Positions 17,604 through 25,724 of a stretch of DNA of 64,000 nucleotides are shown piece by piece. This DNA is from Rhodobiaceae bacterium. Lineage in GTDB: Bacteria > Pseudomonadota > Alphaproteobacteria > Rhizobiales > Tepidamorphaceae. The position numbers and the translations under genes are program-made. Where the stretch lies: contig JACKJP010000004.1 in the NCBI GenBank assembly GCA_020637895.1, positions 256,326 to 320,325 on the forward strand, in the 5' to 3' direction. The notes beneath the pieces are model-generated. The model made no database searches. It had not been told where the DNA came from and saw nothing but the letters and a program-made list of their open reading frames with translations. Positions within the stretch are counted from its first letter, which is position 1, and each line of letters starts with the position of its first letter.

Positions 17604-18140
17604 ATGAAGACGATTGCCGTTCTCGTCGGTTCCAACCGCAAGGATTCCCTGAACCTGAAATTCGCGCGCGCGCTCGAAAAGATCGCCAGCGGCCGGCTCG
17701 CCTTCGACTTCATCGACGTCGCGGCGATCCCGATGTTCAATGACGACCATGTCGCCGACATGCCCGCGCCCGCCCGGGAGATGAAGGCGAAGATCAAGGC
17801 TGCCGACGGCCTGCTTTTTGTCACGCCCGAATACAACCGATCCATCCCCGCCGTGCTCAAGAGCGCAATCGACTGGGGAACCCGGCCGCCGAAGGAAAAT
17901 GTCTTCGTGGGAAAGCGCGGAGCGATTACGGGCGCGACTGGCGGCATGATCGGCACGGCGGCGGCACAAATGCACCTTCGGACGATCCTGGTCACCGTCG
18001 GCGTACTCGTTCAGGGCCGGCCGGAAGTGTTCTTCAGGGCGCTTCCAGGTCTCATTGACGAGGATTTCAACATCACCGAGGAGGGCACGCGCGAGTTCCT
18101 GACCACCTTCATCGACGCGCTGGCCGACTGGGTCGCCTGA
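17604..18140 (+). CDS. NADPH-dependent FMN reductase family protein
   Basis: This 178-residue flavodoxin-like protein has the FMN phosphate loop at the start (VLVGSNRKDSLNLKFARAL), the flavin-contacting TPEYNRSIPAVLKSAIDW, and GAITGATGGMIGTAAAQ. Relatives (ChrR/YieF, azoreductases) reduce quinones, chromate or azo compounds; the physiological substrate here is unknown. It stands between prs and rplY with 185 bp upstream, which may hold its own promoter. Confidence 0.85.
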   Translation: MKTIAVLVGSNRKDSLNLKFARALEKIASGRLAFDFIDVAAIPMFNDDHVADMPAPAREMKAKIKAADGLLFVTPEYNRSIPAVLKSAIDWGTRPPKENVFVGKRGAITGATGGMIGTAAAQMHLRTILVTVGVLVQGRPEVFFRALPGLIDEDFNITEEGTREFLTTFIDALADWVA

Positions 18141-18239
18141 GCGGCATCCTCCCGCCCTTGCAGGGCAACGATCAAAAGCGTATAAGCCCGCGCTGGTCCC
18201 GCAACAACGCCTTCACACCCCTGGAGGAAAGCCGTTGGG

Positions 18240-18255
18240 GACCGGCGCGCCGGTC
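18240..18255. promoter_or_regulatory. Perfect 16-bp palindrome in the rplY leader
   Basis: GACCGGCGCGCCGGTC is fully self-complementary and lies 39 bp upstream of the rplY ATG. In RNA it would fold into a tight GC hairpin ahead of the Shine-Dalgarno (CAGGAGA). It may be a protein site or a leader structure; function is unproven. Confidence 0.35.
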
Positions 18256-18293
18256 ACGTTGGCCGGCGATGACATTTTGATCAGGAGAACCAC

Positions 18294-18935
18294 ATGTCCG
18301 CGACTGCAGAATCCATGCAGGCCTCGGCGCGTGATCGGGTTGGCAAGGGGGCTGCCCGGGCACTTCGTCGTGAAGGTCTGATTCCCGCCGTTATCTACGG
18401 CGAAAAGCAACCGGCCGAGCCGATCGCCGTTTCCTACAAGGAAATCAACAGGCGCATCCATTCCGGTCATTTCCTGACCCAGGTGCTCGACATCGAGGTC
18501 AATGGCAAGAAGACCCGCGTGCTTCCGCGCGATTTCCAGCTCGATCCCGTGCGCGACTACCCGCTGCACGTGGACTTCCTTCGACTGGGCGCAAACACGA
18601 AGATCGCCGTTTTCGTTCCCGTGCATTTCATCAATGAAGAGGAATGCCCCGGCATCCGCCGCGGCGGCGTTCTCAACATCGTTCGACACGAAATCGAACT
18701 CGAATGCGCCGCCGACGAGATTCCCGAGCAGATCGTTTGCGATCTGACCGGCCTCGATGTTGGCGATTCCCTGCACATCTCCGCCATCACGCTGCCCAAG
18801 GGCGCCACGCCGACGATCACGGACCGTGACTTCACCGTCGCGACCATCGCCGCGCCGGCAGGCCTGCGCAGCGAGGAGAGTGGTGCCAGCGACGAAGCTG
18901 ACGAAGCCGAGGACGAAGCCAGCGAGGAGGAGTGA
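18294..18935 (+). CDS. rplY: 50S ribosomal protein L25 (Ctc form)
   Basis: This 213-residue long-form L25 binds 5S rRNA through its N-terminal domain (RDRVGKGAARALRREGLIPAVIYG). A C-terminal Ctc-type beta domain follows (HVDFLRLG, VFVPVHFINEEECPGI, GDSLHISAITLPKG), with an acidic tail (SDEADEAEDEASEEE). ATG 18294 has an AGGAG Shine-Dalgarno. It is followed by pth, the almost universal partner. An 8-bp inverted repeat surrounds its stop codon (18924-18943). Confidence 0.93.
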   Translation: MSATAESMQASARDRVGKGAARALRREGLIPAVIYGEKQPAEPIAVSYKEINRRIHSGHFLTQVLDIEVNGKKTRVLPRDFQLDPVRDYPLHVDFLRLGANTKIAVFVPVHFINEEECPGIRRGGVLNIVRHEIELECAADEIPEQIVCDLTGLDVGDSLHISAITLPKGATPTITDRDFTVATIAAPAGLRSEESGASDEADEAEDEASEEE

Positions 18936-18943
18936 TCCTCCTC
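18924..18943 (+). promoter_or_regulatory. Hairpin across the rplY stop codon
   Basis: GAGGAGGA and TCCTCCTC form a perfect 8-bp stem with the loop GTGA, which contains the rplY stop codon. The right arm (TCCTCC) is also complementary to the AGGAGG Shine-Dalgarno of pth at 18954-18959, so two alternative pairings are possible. A role in coupling rplY and pth translation is inference. Confidence 0.35.
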
Positions 18944-18967
18944 AACGCCTGACAGGAGGGCCAGCCA

Positions 18968-19594
18968 GTGCTGATTCTTGTCGGGCTAGGCAATCCGGGC
19001 GCCCGCTACGCGGGCAACCGCCACAATGTCGGCTTCATGGCCATAGACCGAATTGCGGAGCGTCTGGGCGCCACGCCCTGGCGCTCCCGTTTTTCGGGAG
19101 AGGCTGCGGAGGCCCAGACAGGCGGGGCGAAAATCCTGCTGCTCAAGCCCACGACCTATATGAACCTGTCGGGCAACGCGGTTTCGCAAGCGATGAATTA
19201 CTATCGTCTGACGCCCGCCGACGTGGTGGTCTTCTACGACGAACTGGACCTCGCCCCCGGCAAGCTGAGGATGAAGGTTGGCGGCGGCGCAGCCGGACAC
19301 AATGGCATCCGCTCGATTGCCGATCATATCGGCCCGGATTTCCGCCGCGCCCGGATCGGTATCGGCCATCCCGGCCACAAGGACCGGGTCCAGCCGCACG
19401 TCCTTTCCGACTTCGCCAAGCCTGACGGCGACTGGCTTGACCCGTTGCTCGACGCGATTGCGCGCCATGCGCCGCTTCTCGCCGAGGGCAAGGACTCCAG
19501 CTTCATGAACAAGGTCCACCTCGACACCGCTCCCGAAGACAGCGAAGGGAAAGCGGCAGGCAGCAAAACGGAAAGCAGCAAGAATGGGATTTAA
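18968..19594 (+). CDS. pth: Peptidyl-tRNA hydrolase
   Basis: This 208-residue enzyme frees tRNA from prematurely released peptidyl-tRNA. The active site is complete: Asn in GLGNPGARYAGN, catalytic His in NRHNVGF, the KPTTYMNLSG loop, Asp in FYDELDLAPGK, and GGGAAGHNGIRSI. It starts at GTG 18968 behind a strong AGGAGG. The C-terminus has a Ser/Lys/Glu-rich tail beyond the fold. It overlaps ychF by 11 bp. Confidence 0.94.
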   Translation: MLILVGLGNPGARYAGNRHNVGFMAIDRIAERLGATPWRSRFSGEAAEAQTGGAKILLLKPTTYMNLSGNAVSQAMNYYRLTPADVVVFYDELDLAPGKLRMKVGGGAAGHNGIRSIADHIGPDFRRARIGIGHPGHKDRVQPHVLSDFAKPDGDWLDPLLDAIARHAPLLAEGKDSSFMNKVHLDTAPEDSEGKAAGSKTESSKNGI

Positions 19595-20687
19595 GTGCGG
19601 TATCGTCGGCCTGCCGAATGTCGGCAAGTCGACCCTGTTCAACGCCCTGACGAAGACGGCGGCCGCGCAGGCGGCAAACTATCCGTTCTGCACGATCGAA
19701 CCCAATACGGGCGATGTGGCCGTCCCAGACGAGCGGCTTGCAACGCTTGCCGGCATCGCCGGTTCGAAGGAAATCATTCCCACGCGCCTGACATTCGTCG
19801 ATATCGCCGGCCTTGTGCGTGGCGCGTCCAAGGGTGAAGGCCTCGGCAATCAGTTCCTCGCCAATATTCGCGAGGTCGATGCCATCGCCCACGTCCTGCG
19901 CTGCTTTGAAAATGACGACATTACCCATGTCGAGGGGCGCATCGATCCGCTGGCGGATGCCGATACGGTGGAAACCGAACTGATGCTCGCTGACCTTGAG
20001 AGCCTTGAGCGACGTATCGTCAATGTGCGCAAGAAGGCGGCCTCGAAGGACAAGGAATCCATGACGCTTCTGCCCGTCATGGAGGACGCGCTGAAACTGC
20101 TGCAGGACGGCAAGCCGGTGCGCCTCATGCTCAAGGGCGCGAGCGCCGAGACGGCGTCGATCGTCGAACAGCTCAATCTGATCACCTCAAAGCCCGTGCT
20201 CTATGTCTGCAACGTGGCCGAGGGAGATGCCGGTGGAGGCAACGCGCTGACCGAGAAGGTCGCGGAGAAAGCCAGCGCCGAAGGCGCAGGCATCGTTGTC
20301 ATTTCGGCGGCGATCGAAGCCGAGATCGCCCAGCTTTCAGCCGACGAGGCCAAGGATTTCCTTGCGGAAATGGGACTTGAAGAACCCGGCCTCGACCGAT
20401 TGATCCGAGCCGGTTACGGCCTGCTCGGACTGGTGACCTATTTCACCGTTGGCCCGAAGGAAGCGCGCGCCTGGACGGTAACGACGGGAACCGCGGCGCC
20501 GGCCGCGGCGGGCGTCATCCACACCGATTTCGAAAAGGGCTTCATCCGCGCCGAAACGATTGCCTATCGCGACTATGTCGCCTGCAATGGTGAGGCCGGC
20601 GCGCGTGAAGCCGGAAAGATGCGCCTGGAAGGCAAGGAATATATTGTCGACGATGGCGATGTGATGCATTTCCGGTTCAACGCGTAG
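19584..20687 (+). CDS. ychF: Redox-regulated ATPase YchF (Obg-like)
   Basis: This 367-residue protein has a G domain with P-loop GLPNVGKSTLFNALTK, switch region TFVDIAGLVRGASKGEGLGNQFL, and the altered nucleotide-base motif NVAEGD in place of NKxD, which makes YchF prefer ATP. A helical insert and a C-terminal TGS domain follow (TDFEKGFIRAETI). It binds ribosomes and is linked to oxidative stress. Start overlaps the end of pth. Confidence 0.94.
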   Translation: MGFKCGIVGLPNVGKSTLFNALTKTAAAQAANYPFCTIEPNTGDVAVPDERLATLAGIAGSKEIIPTRLTFVDIAGLVRGASKGEGLGNQFLANIREVDAIAHVLRCFENDDITHVEGRIDPLADADTVETELMLADLESLERRIVNVRKKAASKDKESMTLLPVMEDALKLLQDGKPVRLMLKGASAETASIVEQLNLITSKPVLYVCNVAEGDAGGGNALTEKVAEKASAEGAGIVVISAAIEAEIAQLSADEAKDFLAEMGLEEPGLDRLIRAGYGLLGLVTYFTVGPKEARAWTVTTGTAAPAAAGVIHTDFEKGFIRAETIAYRDYVACNGEAGAREAGKMRLEGKEYIVDDGDVMHFRFNA

Positions 20688-20724
20688 TGCACACCGAATG
20701 CGGAAAACATCCGGGGGGTTTTGA

Positions 20725-21171
20725 ATGATCTATTTTGAGGACTTCGCAGAAGGCGACATCAGGGAATTCGGCGATATCACCGTCACGCATGACATGATCA
20801 TCGAATATGCGACGAAATACGATCCGCAGCCGATGCACCTGGACGAGGAAGCCGGCAAGGCAAGCATCCTCGGCGGTCTCGCCGCATCCGGAATTCACAC
20901 CGCGTCGCTGATGATGCGCATGCTGTGCGACGATCTGCTGCTGCATGCAGCCTCGCTCGGCTCTCCCGGTGTCGATGAACTCCGCTGGGAAGTACCGGTA
21001 AGACCGGGCGATCGCCTGCACGCACGCCGGACGGTCAAGGCCGTTCGCGCCTCCAAATCCAACCCCCGGATGGGTATCGTCACGCTTTTCGTCGAGGTCT
21101 TCAACGAGCAGGGCCGCGTCATGTGGATGGAAGCGGCAAGCATGTTCGCCCGCAAGGAGACCGCAGCATGA
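20725..21171 (+). CDS. MaoC-family (R)-hydratase, first of two
   Basis: This 148-residue hotdog-fold protein has the hydratase segment IIEYATKYDPQPMHLDEEAG, whose Asp and His are the catalytic pair, and the GLAASGIHTASLMMRM helix. MaoC dehydratases hydrate enoyl-CoA-type substrates; the true substrate is not known. It overlaps the next MaoC gene by 4 bp (ATGA), and the two probably act together, as MaoC proteins often form dimers. Confidence 0.85.
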   Translation: MIYFEDFAEGDIREFGDITVTHDMIIEYATKYDPQPMHLDEEAGKASILGGLAASGIHTASLMMRMLCDDLLLHAASLGSPGVDELRWEVPVRPGDRLHARRTVKAVRASKSNPRMGIVTLFVEVFNEQGRVMWMEAASMFARKETAA

Positions 21172-21656
21172 TGTTCGTGGAGGAAATGTCCGTCGGCCAG
21201 GTTCTGGAACTCGGCGATTACGTCTTCACCGAAGCGGAGATCATCGAATTCGCCAGGAAGTACGACCCGCACTATTTCCATGTCGATGCCGAGGCGGCGA
21301 AAAAGGGGCCTTTCGGCGCCCTGACAGCGAGCGGCTGGCATACGCTGAGCGCCTGGATGAACCGTTACTGCACGACGCTGCAGCGGCTGGAGAAGGAAGC
21401 GGCCGAAAAGCAGGAGCCTTTCGCGCGCTTTGGCCCGGCACCGGGCCTGAAGAACATGAAATGGCTGAAACCCGTCTATGTCGACATGACGGTGCGTTTC
21501 ACCACCACGATCCTCGGCAAGCGCCCGAGCGGATCGCGGCCGGAATGGGGACTGGTGCATTTCCTGCACGAGGGGCACAGCCTCGACGGTGAGCTCGTCT
21601 CGCGCCACGAAAGTCATGTCTTCATCGAATTGAAGGCCCCCGCAAAGGCGGGTTGA
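21168..21656 (+). CDS. MaoC-family (R)-hydratase, second of two
   Basis: This 162-residue hotdog-fold protein has a catalytic segment FARKYDPHYFHVDAEAA and GALTASGWHTLSAWM. It starts at ATG 21168 (a second ATG follows immediately at 21171) inside the end of the first maoC gene. It is similar to the first copy over the catalytic region but carries a longer middle loop (RFGPAPGLKNMKWLKPV). Confidence 0.85.
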   Translation: MMFVEEMSVGQVLELGDYVFTEAEIIEFARKYDPHYFHVDAEAAKKGPFGALTASGWHTLSAWMNRYCTTLQRLEKEAAEKQEPFARFGPAPGLKNMKWLKPVYVDMTVRFTTTILGKRPSGSRPEWGLVHFLHEGHSLDGELVSRHESHVFIELKAPAKAG

Positions 21657-21658
21657 AG

Positions 21659-22477
21659 ATGAAACTCCGCGCCTTCTTCAACATGCTCGGCCTGCGTTCG
21701 CGCCCGAAGATCTACAGCTGGCGCGTCGACAGTTTCGACATCGGCGCAGACGAACCGCTGAGGTTCGCCCAGTGGCTTCACCCCAAATATCGGCCGACCG
21801 AATTTGACGCCCGCCAGATCGACTGCCTGAGGCAGTACCTCAAGCCCGGCGATGCCGTGCTGGATATCGGTGCGCATGGCGGCGACACATCGGTTCTCTT
21901 CGCGCACGCAGTGGGCCAGGCCGGGAGGGTTTTCGCGGCAGAACCCAATCGCTACGTCCTGCCCGTCCTTGAGGAAAACGCGCAACTCAATCCGTCGGCC
22001 GCGCCGATAACGGTCCTTCCCTATGCGGCCGTCGAGACGCCGGGTTCCCTCACCTTCAACTATTCGGACGCCGGCTTCTGCAACGGCGGCGACCTGGGCA
22101 ATGTCGCCTCAACCCGGCATGGCCACTTCTATCCGCTTGAGGTCGAGGGCCGGAACATGCTGGCCGAACTGTCCGCCAGCGCGCCTGAATGGCTGGACAA
22201 GATTCGGCTCATCAAATCGGACACGGAAGGGCACGACGCGGACGTTATCGACAGCCTGAAGCCGCTCATTCTCAAGCAGAAGCCCTACCTGATCTGCGAG
22301 ATCTACAGGCATATGGACGAGGGTGCGCGGCGCGCATTCTTCCATGTCCTGACCAACGAGCTCGGCTATCGGGTCTTCTACGCCGATCCGTGGCGCAAGC
22401 TGGAACTTGAGGAACTGGGCTCGGAAGATCTGATGCACTGGCAGCACTACGATATCTTCTGCCGCCCGCGGAAATAG
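21659..22477 (+). CDS. FkbM-family SAM methyltransferase
   Basis: This 272-residue methyltransferase has the SAM loop VLDIGAHGGDTSVLFAHAVG, acidic motif VFAAEPNRYVLPVL, and LIKSDTEGHDADVI, typical of the FkbM family that O-methylates sugars, polyketides and other small molecules. The acceptor is unknown. ATG 21659 follows the second maoC stop by 2 bp with GAAG upstream, so it may be co-transcribed; a TTG codon 6 bp earlier is in frame but less likely. A bidirectional hairpin follows (22482-22506). Confidence 0.82.
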   Translation: MKLRAFFNMLGLRSRPKIYSWRVDSFDIGADEPLRFAQWLHPKYRPTEFDARQIDCLRQYLKPGDAVLDIGAHGGDTSVLFAHAVGQAGRVFAAEPNRYVLPVLEENAQLNPSAAPITVLPYAAVETPGSLTFNYSDAGFCNGGDLGNVASTRHGHFYPLEVEGRNMLAELSASAPEWLDKIRLIKSDTEGHDADVIDSLKPLILKQKPYLICEIYRHMDEGARRAFFHVLTNELGYRVFYADPWRKLELEELGSEDLMHWQHYDIFCRPRK

Positions 22478-22481
22478 CAAA

Positions 22482-22506
22482 GGCCGGCGATACGAGATCG
22501 CCGGCC
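22482..22506 (-). terminator. Hairpin terminator between converging genes
   Basis: GGCCGGCGAT and ATCGCCGGCC form a perfect 10-bp stem with a 5-base loop. On the minus strand it is followed by TTTGCTATTT, so it should end the small membrane protein transcript; on the plus strand the tail is T-poor, but the stem may still serve the FkbM gene. Confidence 0.65.
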
Positions 22507-22533
22507 CTGTCCTGTCTTCTCGACGTGATGCCG

Positions 22534-22704
22534 TCAAAGTCCCTTGAGCAGGGTCCCAGCCGCCAGCACGATATAGGCGATGGTCATGATCCAGACCGAC
22601 GCCAGCGGAATCATGGTGAGCGTGCCAAGCGCGGCGAGAACGCCGATGATCGCGATGACCAGCGAAATGATGAAGACGACCATTGTCGGTGCACTGAGTG
22701 ACAT
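22534..22704 (-). CDS. Small (56-residue) membrane protein
   Basis: A short gene of 56 codons with a very good Shine-Dalgarno (GGGGAGGAACAAG) before ATG 22704. The product begins MSLSAPTMVVFIISLVIAII and has two hydrophobic helices (about residues 8-27 and 30-50) with almost no charged residues until the final Lys. A rho-independent-type hairpin lies right after its stop. Function unknown. Confidence 0.65.
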   Translation of the reverse strand: MSLSAPTMVVFIISLVIAIIGVLAALGTLTMIPLASVWIMTIAYIVLAAGTLLKGL

Positions 22705-22888
22705 TTCTTGTTCCTCCCCGAAGGATGCGCTGACCCGACGGCCCCATGCCGGCGATGGTGCATCCTAGACGAAAGTAGCATTGGCCTTGCCGGAGTCTAC
22801 AAACTTCGTTTGCCGGCTCTTAGAGCCTTAAAATTAGGCAGTTTTGTCGACATTCGTCTCGGCGCCGAAGAACGCAGGAACCGGAGAC

Positions 22889-23278
22889 CTAGGATTTTCC
22901 GATTCGGCCAAGATGCGTATCTGAAAAGCCGGTCGTATATTTCAGACCGTATCCGAGCAGCCTGTCGGCACCGATGTGGGCAACCCAGATCAACGCGCCC
23001 GCATGGACAGCGCCTGCCCCGCCAAACCAGGCGATGAGTGCCACGGCGATGGCGAGGAGATAGCTGTGGGCGAGATTGTATCCGAGCGCGCCCCATCGCG
23101 GTCCGGCGAGATAGGCAGCGAAGCTGATATCCGGTGCCAGCGCCAGAGCGGCCGCGAGCCACCATGAAGCGCCGGTCTGCGCAAAGGCAACAAGCGCTGC
23201 GACGAGCACTGCCAGCCCTTCCAGCCGAAGCCATATCCGCACGGAGCCGGTCGCGCCCTTGATTTCATCGCCAGCCAT
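22889..23278 (-). CDS. DUF4260 family membrane protein
   Basis: This 129-residue protein has three to four hydrophobic helices (LRLEGLAVLVAALVAFA; WWLAAALALAPDISFAAYLAG; LLAIAVALIAWFGG; GALIWVAHIGADRLLGYGL) and the family motif HIGADRLLGYGLKY near the C-terminus, followed by FSDTHLGRIG. Function is unknown. It stands alone, with apt downstream on the other side of a 74-bp gap. Confidence 0.8.
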   Translation of the reverse strand: MAGDEIKGATGSVRIWLRLEGLAVLVAALVAFAQTGASWWLAAALALAPDISFAAYLAGPRWGALGYNLAHSYLLAIAVALIAWFGGAGAVHAGALIWVAHIGADRLLGYGLKYTTGFSDTHLGRIGKS

Positions 23279-23352
23279 TAGCCCCTCTCCTCACAGATTG
23301 AGACCGCATCCTACGTTTGATCGCCAGCCACACCCGGGCAAGGCTCAATGGG

Positions 23353-23880
23353 TCAGTGGCCGTCGAAGCTGACGAGCGTTCGAACCGGAACGCCAAGCGC
23401 CTCAAGTCGCCTGCGACCGCCAAGATCAGGCAGATCGATCACGAATACGGCGGCGACCACATCGGCTCCGATGTCCTTGAGCAGTCTTGCCGCGGCCTCA
23501 GCCGTGCCGCCGGTCGCGATCAGATCGTCAACGAGGATCACCTTCTCGCCCGGCTTTACGGCATCGCGATGCATTTCCATCTCGTCGACACCGTATTCAA
23601 GGCTATAGGCAATGCGCACGGTTTCATGCGGCAGCTTGCCCTTCTTGCGGATCGGTACAAAGCCGGCAGAAAGCTGATGGGCTACTGCCCCGCCCAGGAT
23701 GAACCCGCGCGCCTCGATGCCGGCGACCTTGTCGATCTTCGATCCCGGCCAGGGCTGAACCAGTTCGTCCACGGCGCGGCGGAAAGCCGGCGCATCGCCC
23801 ATCAGGGTTGTTATGTCGCGAAAGAGAATTCCCTTCTTGGGATAATCGGGAATGGTTCGGATCGCGTCTTTCAGGTCCAT
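23353..23880 (-). CDS. apt: Adenine phosphoribosyltransferase
   Basis: This 175-residue purine-salvage enzyme makes AMP from adenine and PRPP. It has IPDYPKKGILFRDITTLM at the start, GIEARGFILGGAVA, and the PRPP-binding signature VILVDDLIATGGTAEAAA. ATG 23880 gives the family N-terminus; the longer frame upstream is inside mtnP. It lies 31 bp after mtnP, whose product adenine is its substrate: the two genes form a methylthioadenosine salvage pair. Confidence 0.94.
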   Translation of the reverse strand: MDLKDAIRTIPDYPKKGILFRDITTLMGDAPAFRRAVDELVQPWPGSKIDKVAGIEARGFILGGAVAHQLSAGFVPIRKKGKLPHETVRIAYSLEYGVDEMEMHRDAVKPGEKVILVDDLIATGGTAEAAARLLKDIGADVVAAVFVIDLPDLGGRRRLEALGVPVRTLVSFDGH

Positions 23881-23911
23881 GTGATCTCCCAGGGCGTTCG
23901 CCTGATCCTGA

Positions 23912-24787
23912 CTACCGCCCCAGCACCCTTCCCGCAACGGCATCGAGCCGTGCAAGCAGGGACGCATCGCGCCTGTCTGGCGCCGTGAGCATCGCATATT
24001 CCAGCGCCCGGTCGGAACCGATCGGGCATGCCTCGTGCTCGCGCGGGAAATCGCGAGCCAGCCGTGACACAAGCCGCACGGCATTGTCGGCGTTGTCCTT
24101 CAGAACCTTCAGGATCGCGGTCACGTCGACATCGGCATCATGCGAACGCCAGCTGTCATAGTCTGTGACCATTGCGATGCTCGCGTAACAGATCTCCGCT
24201 TCGCGCGCGAGCTTGGCTTCCGGCATGTTCGTCATGCCGATGACATCGCAGCCCCACGCCCGGTACATGTGCGATTCGGCGCGCGTGGAAAATTGCGGAC
24301 CCTCCATCGCCAGATAGGTGCCGCCTTTCCTGGCCGCGATCCCTTCGGCGCCGGCCGCCGCGAATGCACGGGCCGCGAGCAGCGGCGACACCGGATCGGC
24401 CATCGAGACATGGGCGACGAGCCCGTTGCCGAAGAAGCTCTTCTCGCGTGCGAAGGTGCGGTCGATGAACTGGTCGACGACGACGAATGTTCCCGGCGAA
24501 AGGTCCTCCCGGAAGGAGCCGCAAGCCGAAACGGAAACGAGATCCGTAACTCCCGCCCGCTTCAGCGCATCGATATTGGCACGGTAGTCGATGCCGGTCG
24601 GCGATTGCACATGGCCGCGCCCGTGGCGTGGCAGAAACCGCATCGGCAAACCGTCAAGTTCGGCGAAAAGGATTTCGTCGGACGCCTCGCCCCACGGGCT
24701 TTTCACGCGCTTCCACTCGCGATTTTGCAGACCCGGCAGATCGTAGATCCCCGACCCGCCGATGATGCCGAGTACAGATGCCGTCAT
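23912..24787 (-). CDS. mtnP: S-methyl-5'-thioadenosine phosphorylase
   Basis: This 291-residue phosphorylase splits methylthioadenosine into adenine and methylthioribose-1-phosphate. Motifs: GIIGGSGIYDLPG at the N-terminus, FLPRHGRGH, NIDALKRAGVTDLVSVSACGS, the AMEGPQFSTRAES loop and GMTNMPEAKLAREAEI. It forms an operon with apt. ATG 24787 gives the normal start. Confidence 0.93.
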   Translation of the reverse strand: MTASVLGIIGGSGIYDLPGLQNREWKRVKSPWGEASDEILFAELDGLPMRFLPRHGRGHVQSPTGIDYRANIDALKRAGVTDLVSVSACGSFREDLSPGTFVVVDQFIDRTFAREKSFFGNGLVAHVSMADPVSPLLAARAFAAAGAEGIAARKGGTYLAMEGPQFSTRAESHMYRAWGCDVIGMTNMPEAKLAREAEICYASIAMVTDYDSWRSHDADVDVTAILKVLKDNADNAVRLVSRLARDFPREHEACPIGSDRALEYAMLTAPDRRDASLLARLDAVAGRVLGR

Positions 24788-24865
24788 GAATGCCCCGCGG
24801 TTTGCTGTTCGCGACATCCTAGCGCCTGCGCCTGCATGTGAAAGCGCGCCCGAGCCGCAAAACAC

Positions 24866-24893
24866 AAAAAAGGCGCCCCGAGGGCGCCTTTTT
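24866..24893 (-). terminator. Rho-independent terminator of the cytochrome bc1 operon
   Basis: AAAAAGGCGCC...GGCGCCTTTTT forms an extended stem closed by a short CCGAG-type loop and, read on the minus strand, ends in a run of T. It sits 23 bp after the cytochrome c1 stop, just before mtnP on the same strand, and cleanly separates the two operons. Confidence 0.85.
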
Positions 24894-24915
24894 CAGATCA
24901 ACATGATGTCAGCAC

Positions 24916-25713
24916 CTAGTGCTCGACGTCGCGCCACAGCTTCTTCTTGGTGAAGTACAGAAGGCCGGCAAAAAGGATCAGGAACAGGATGACCTTGAAG
25001 CCCGTCCGGTTGCGCGCCTCCAGCTTGGGCTCCGCAGTCCAGTAAAGGAATGCGGCCACGTCCTGTGCGTACTGGTCCAGCGTTTCCTCGGTGCCGTCGT
25101 CATAAGTCACCGCGCCGTCGTCGATCGGCTGCGCCATGGCGATCTGGTTGCCGTGGAACGCGGTGTTGTAGTGCATCCCGGTCCGCATGGTCATATCGGC
25201 CGGCGGCTCTTCATAGCCGGTCACGATCGAGTAGATGTAATCGGCGTTGCCGTGGCGTGCTTTCGCGAGCACGGAGAAATCCGGGGGCAGCGCGCCGCCG
25301 TTCGATGCGCGAGCCGCATTCTCGTTGGCGAAGGGCGCCGGGAAATGATCGGACGGCTTGCCCGGCCGATCGATCACGTCGCCATTCTCGTCGATATCCT
25401 TGGAGATCGTGTAGGTCGCGGCGATGGCCTTGACCTCGGCTTCGGTAAATTCCGGACCGCCTTCCTGACCCAGCGTGCGAATGGCAACGAGGTTCATGGA
25501 ATGGCAGGCCGAACAGACCTCCTGATAGACCTTGAAGCCGCGCTGAAGCTGCGCCCGGTCGAAATGGCCGAACGGCCCGTCGAACGTCCAGTCGACATGC
25601 TTCATTTCGGTCTCGGCTTCGGCGGCGCGTGCCGGCGAAATCGAGACAAGGCCCGTAGCGAAGATTGCGGTCAGGGCAGCGAGCGTCACGCGTTTCATCT
25701 GAAAATTCCTCAT
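24916..25713 (-). CDS. petC: Cytochrome c1 of the bc1 complex
   Basis: This 265-residue membrane-anchored c-type cytochrome transfers electrons from the Rieske protein to cytochrome c. It has a signal peptide (cut after ISPARA), heme attachment CSACHS, the FPAPFANENAARASNGGALPPD segment, a distal region with PADMTMRTGMHYN, and a C-terminal anchor helix (VILFLILFAGLLYF). ATG 25713 has a GAGGGAGG Shine-Dalgarno; an in-frame GTG at 25728 overlaps the cytochrome b stop. Confidence 0.94.
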   Translation of the reverse strand: MRNFQMKRVTLAALTAIFATGLVSISPARAAEAETEMKHVDWTFDGPFGHFDRAQLQRGFKVYQEVCSACHSMNLVAIRTLGQEGGPEFTEAEVKAIAATYTISKDIDENGDVIDRPGKPSDHFPAPFANENAARASNGGALPPDFSVLAKARHGNADYIYSIVTGYEEPPADMTMRTGMHYNTAFHGNQIAMAQPIDDGAVTYDDGTEETLDQYAQDVAAFLYWTAEPKLEARNRTGFKVILFLILFAGLLYFTKKKLWRDVEH

Positions 25714-25724
25714 CGCTGCCTCCC

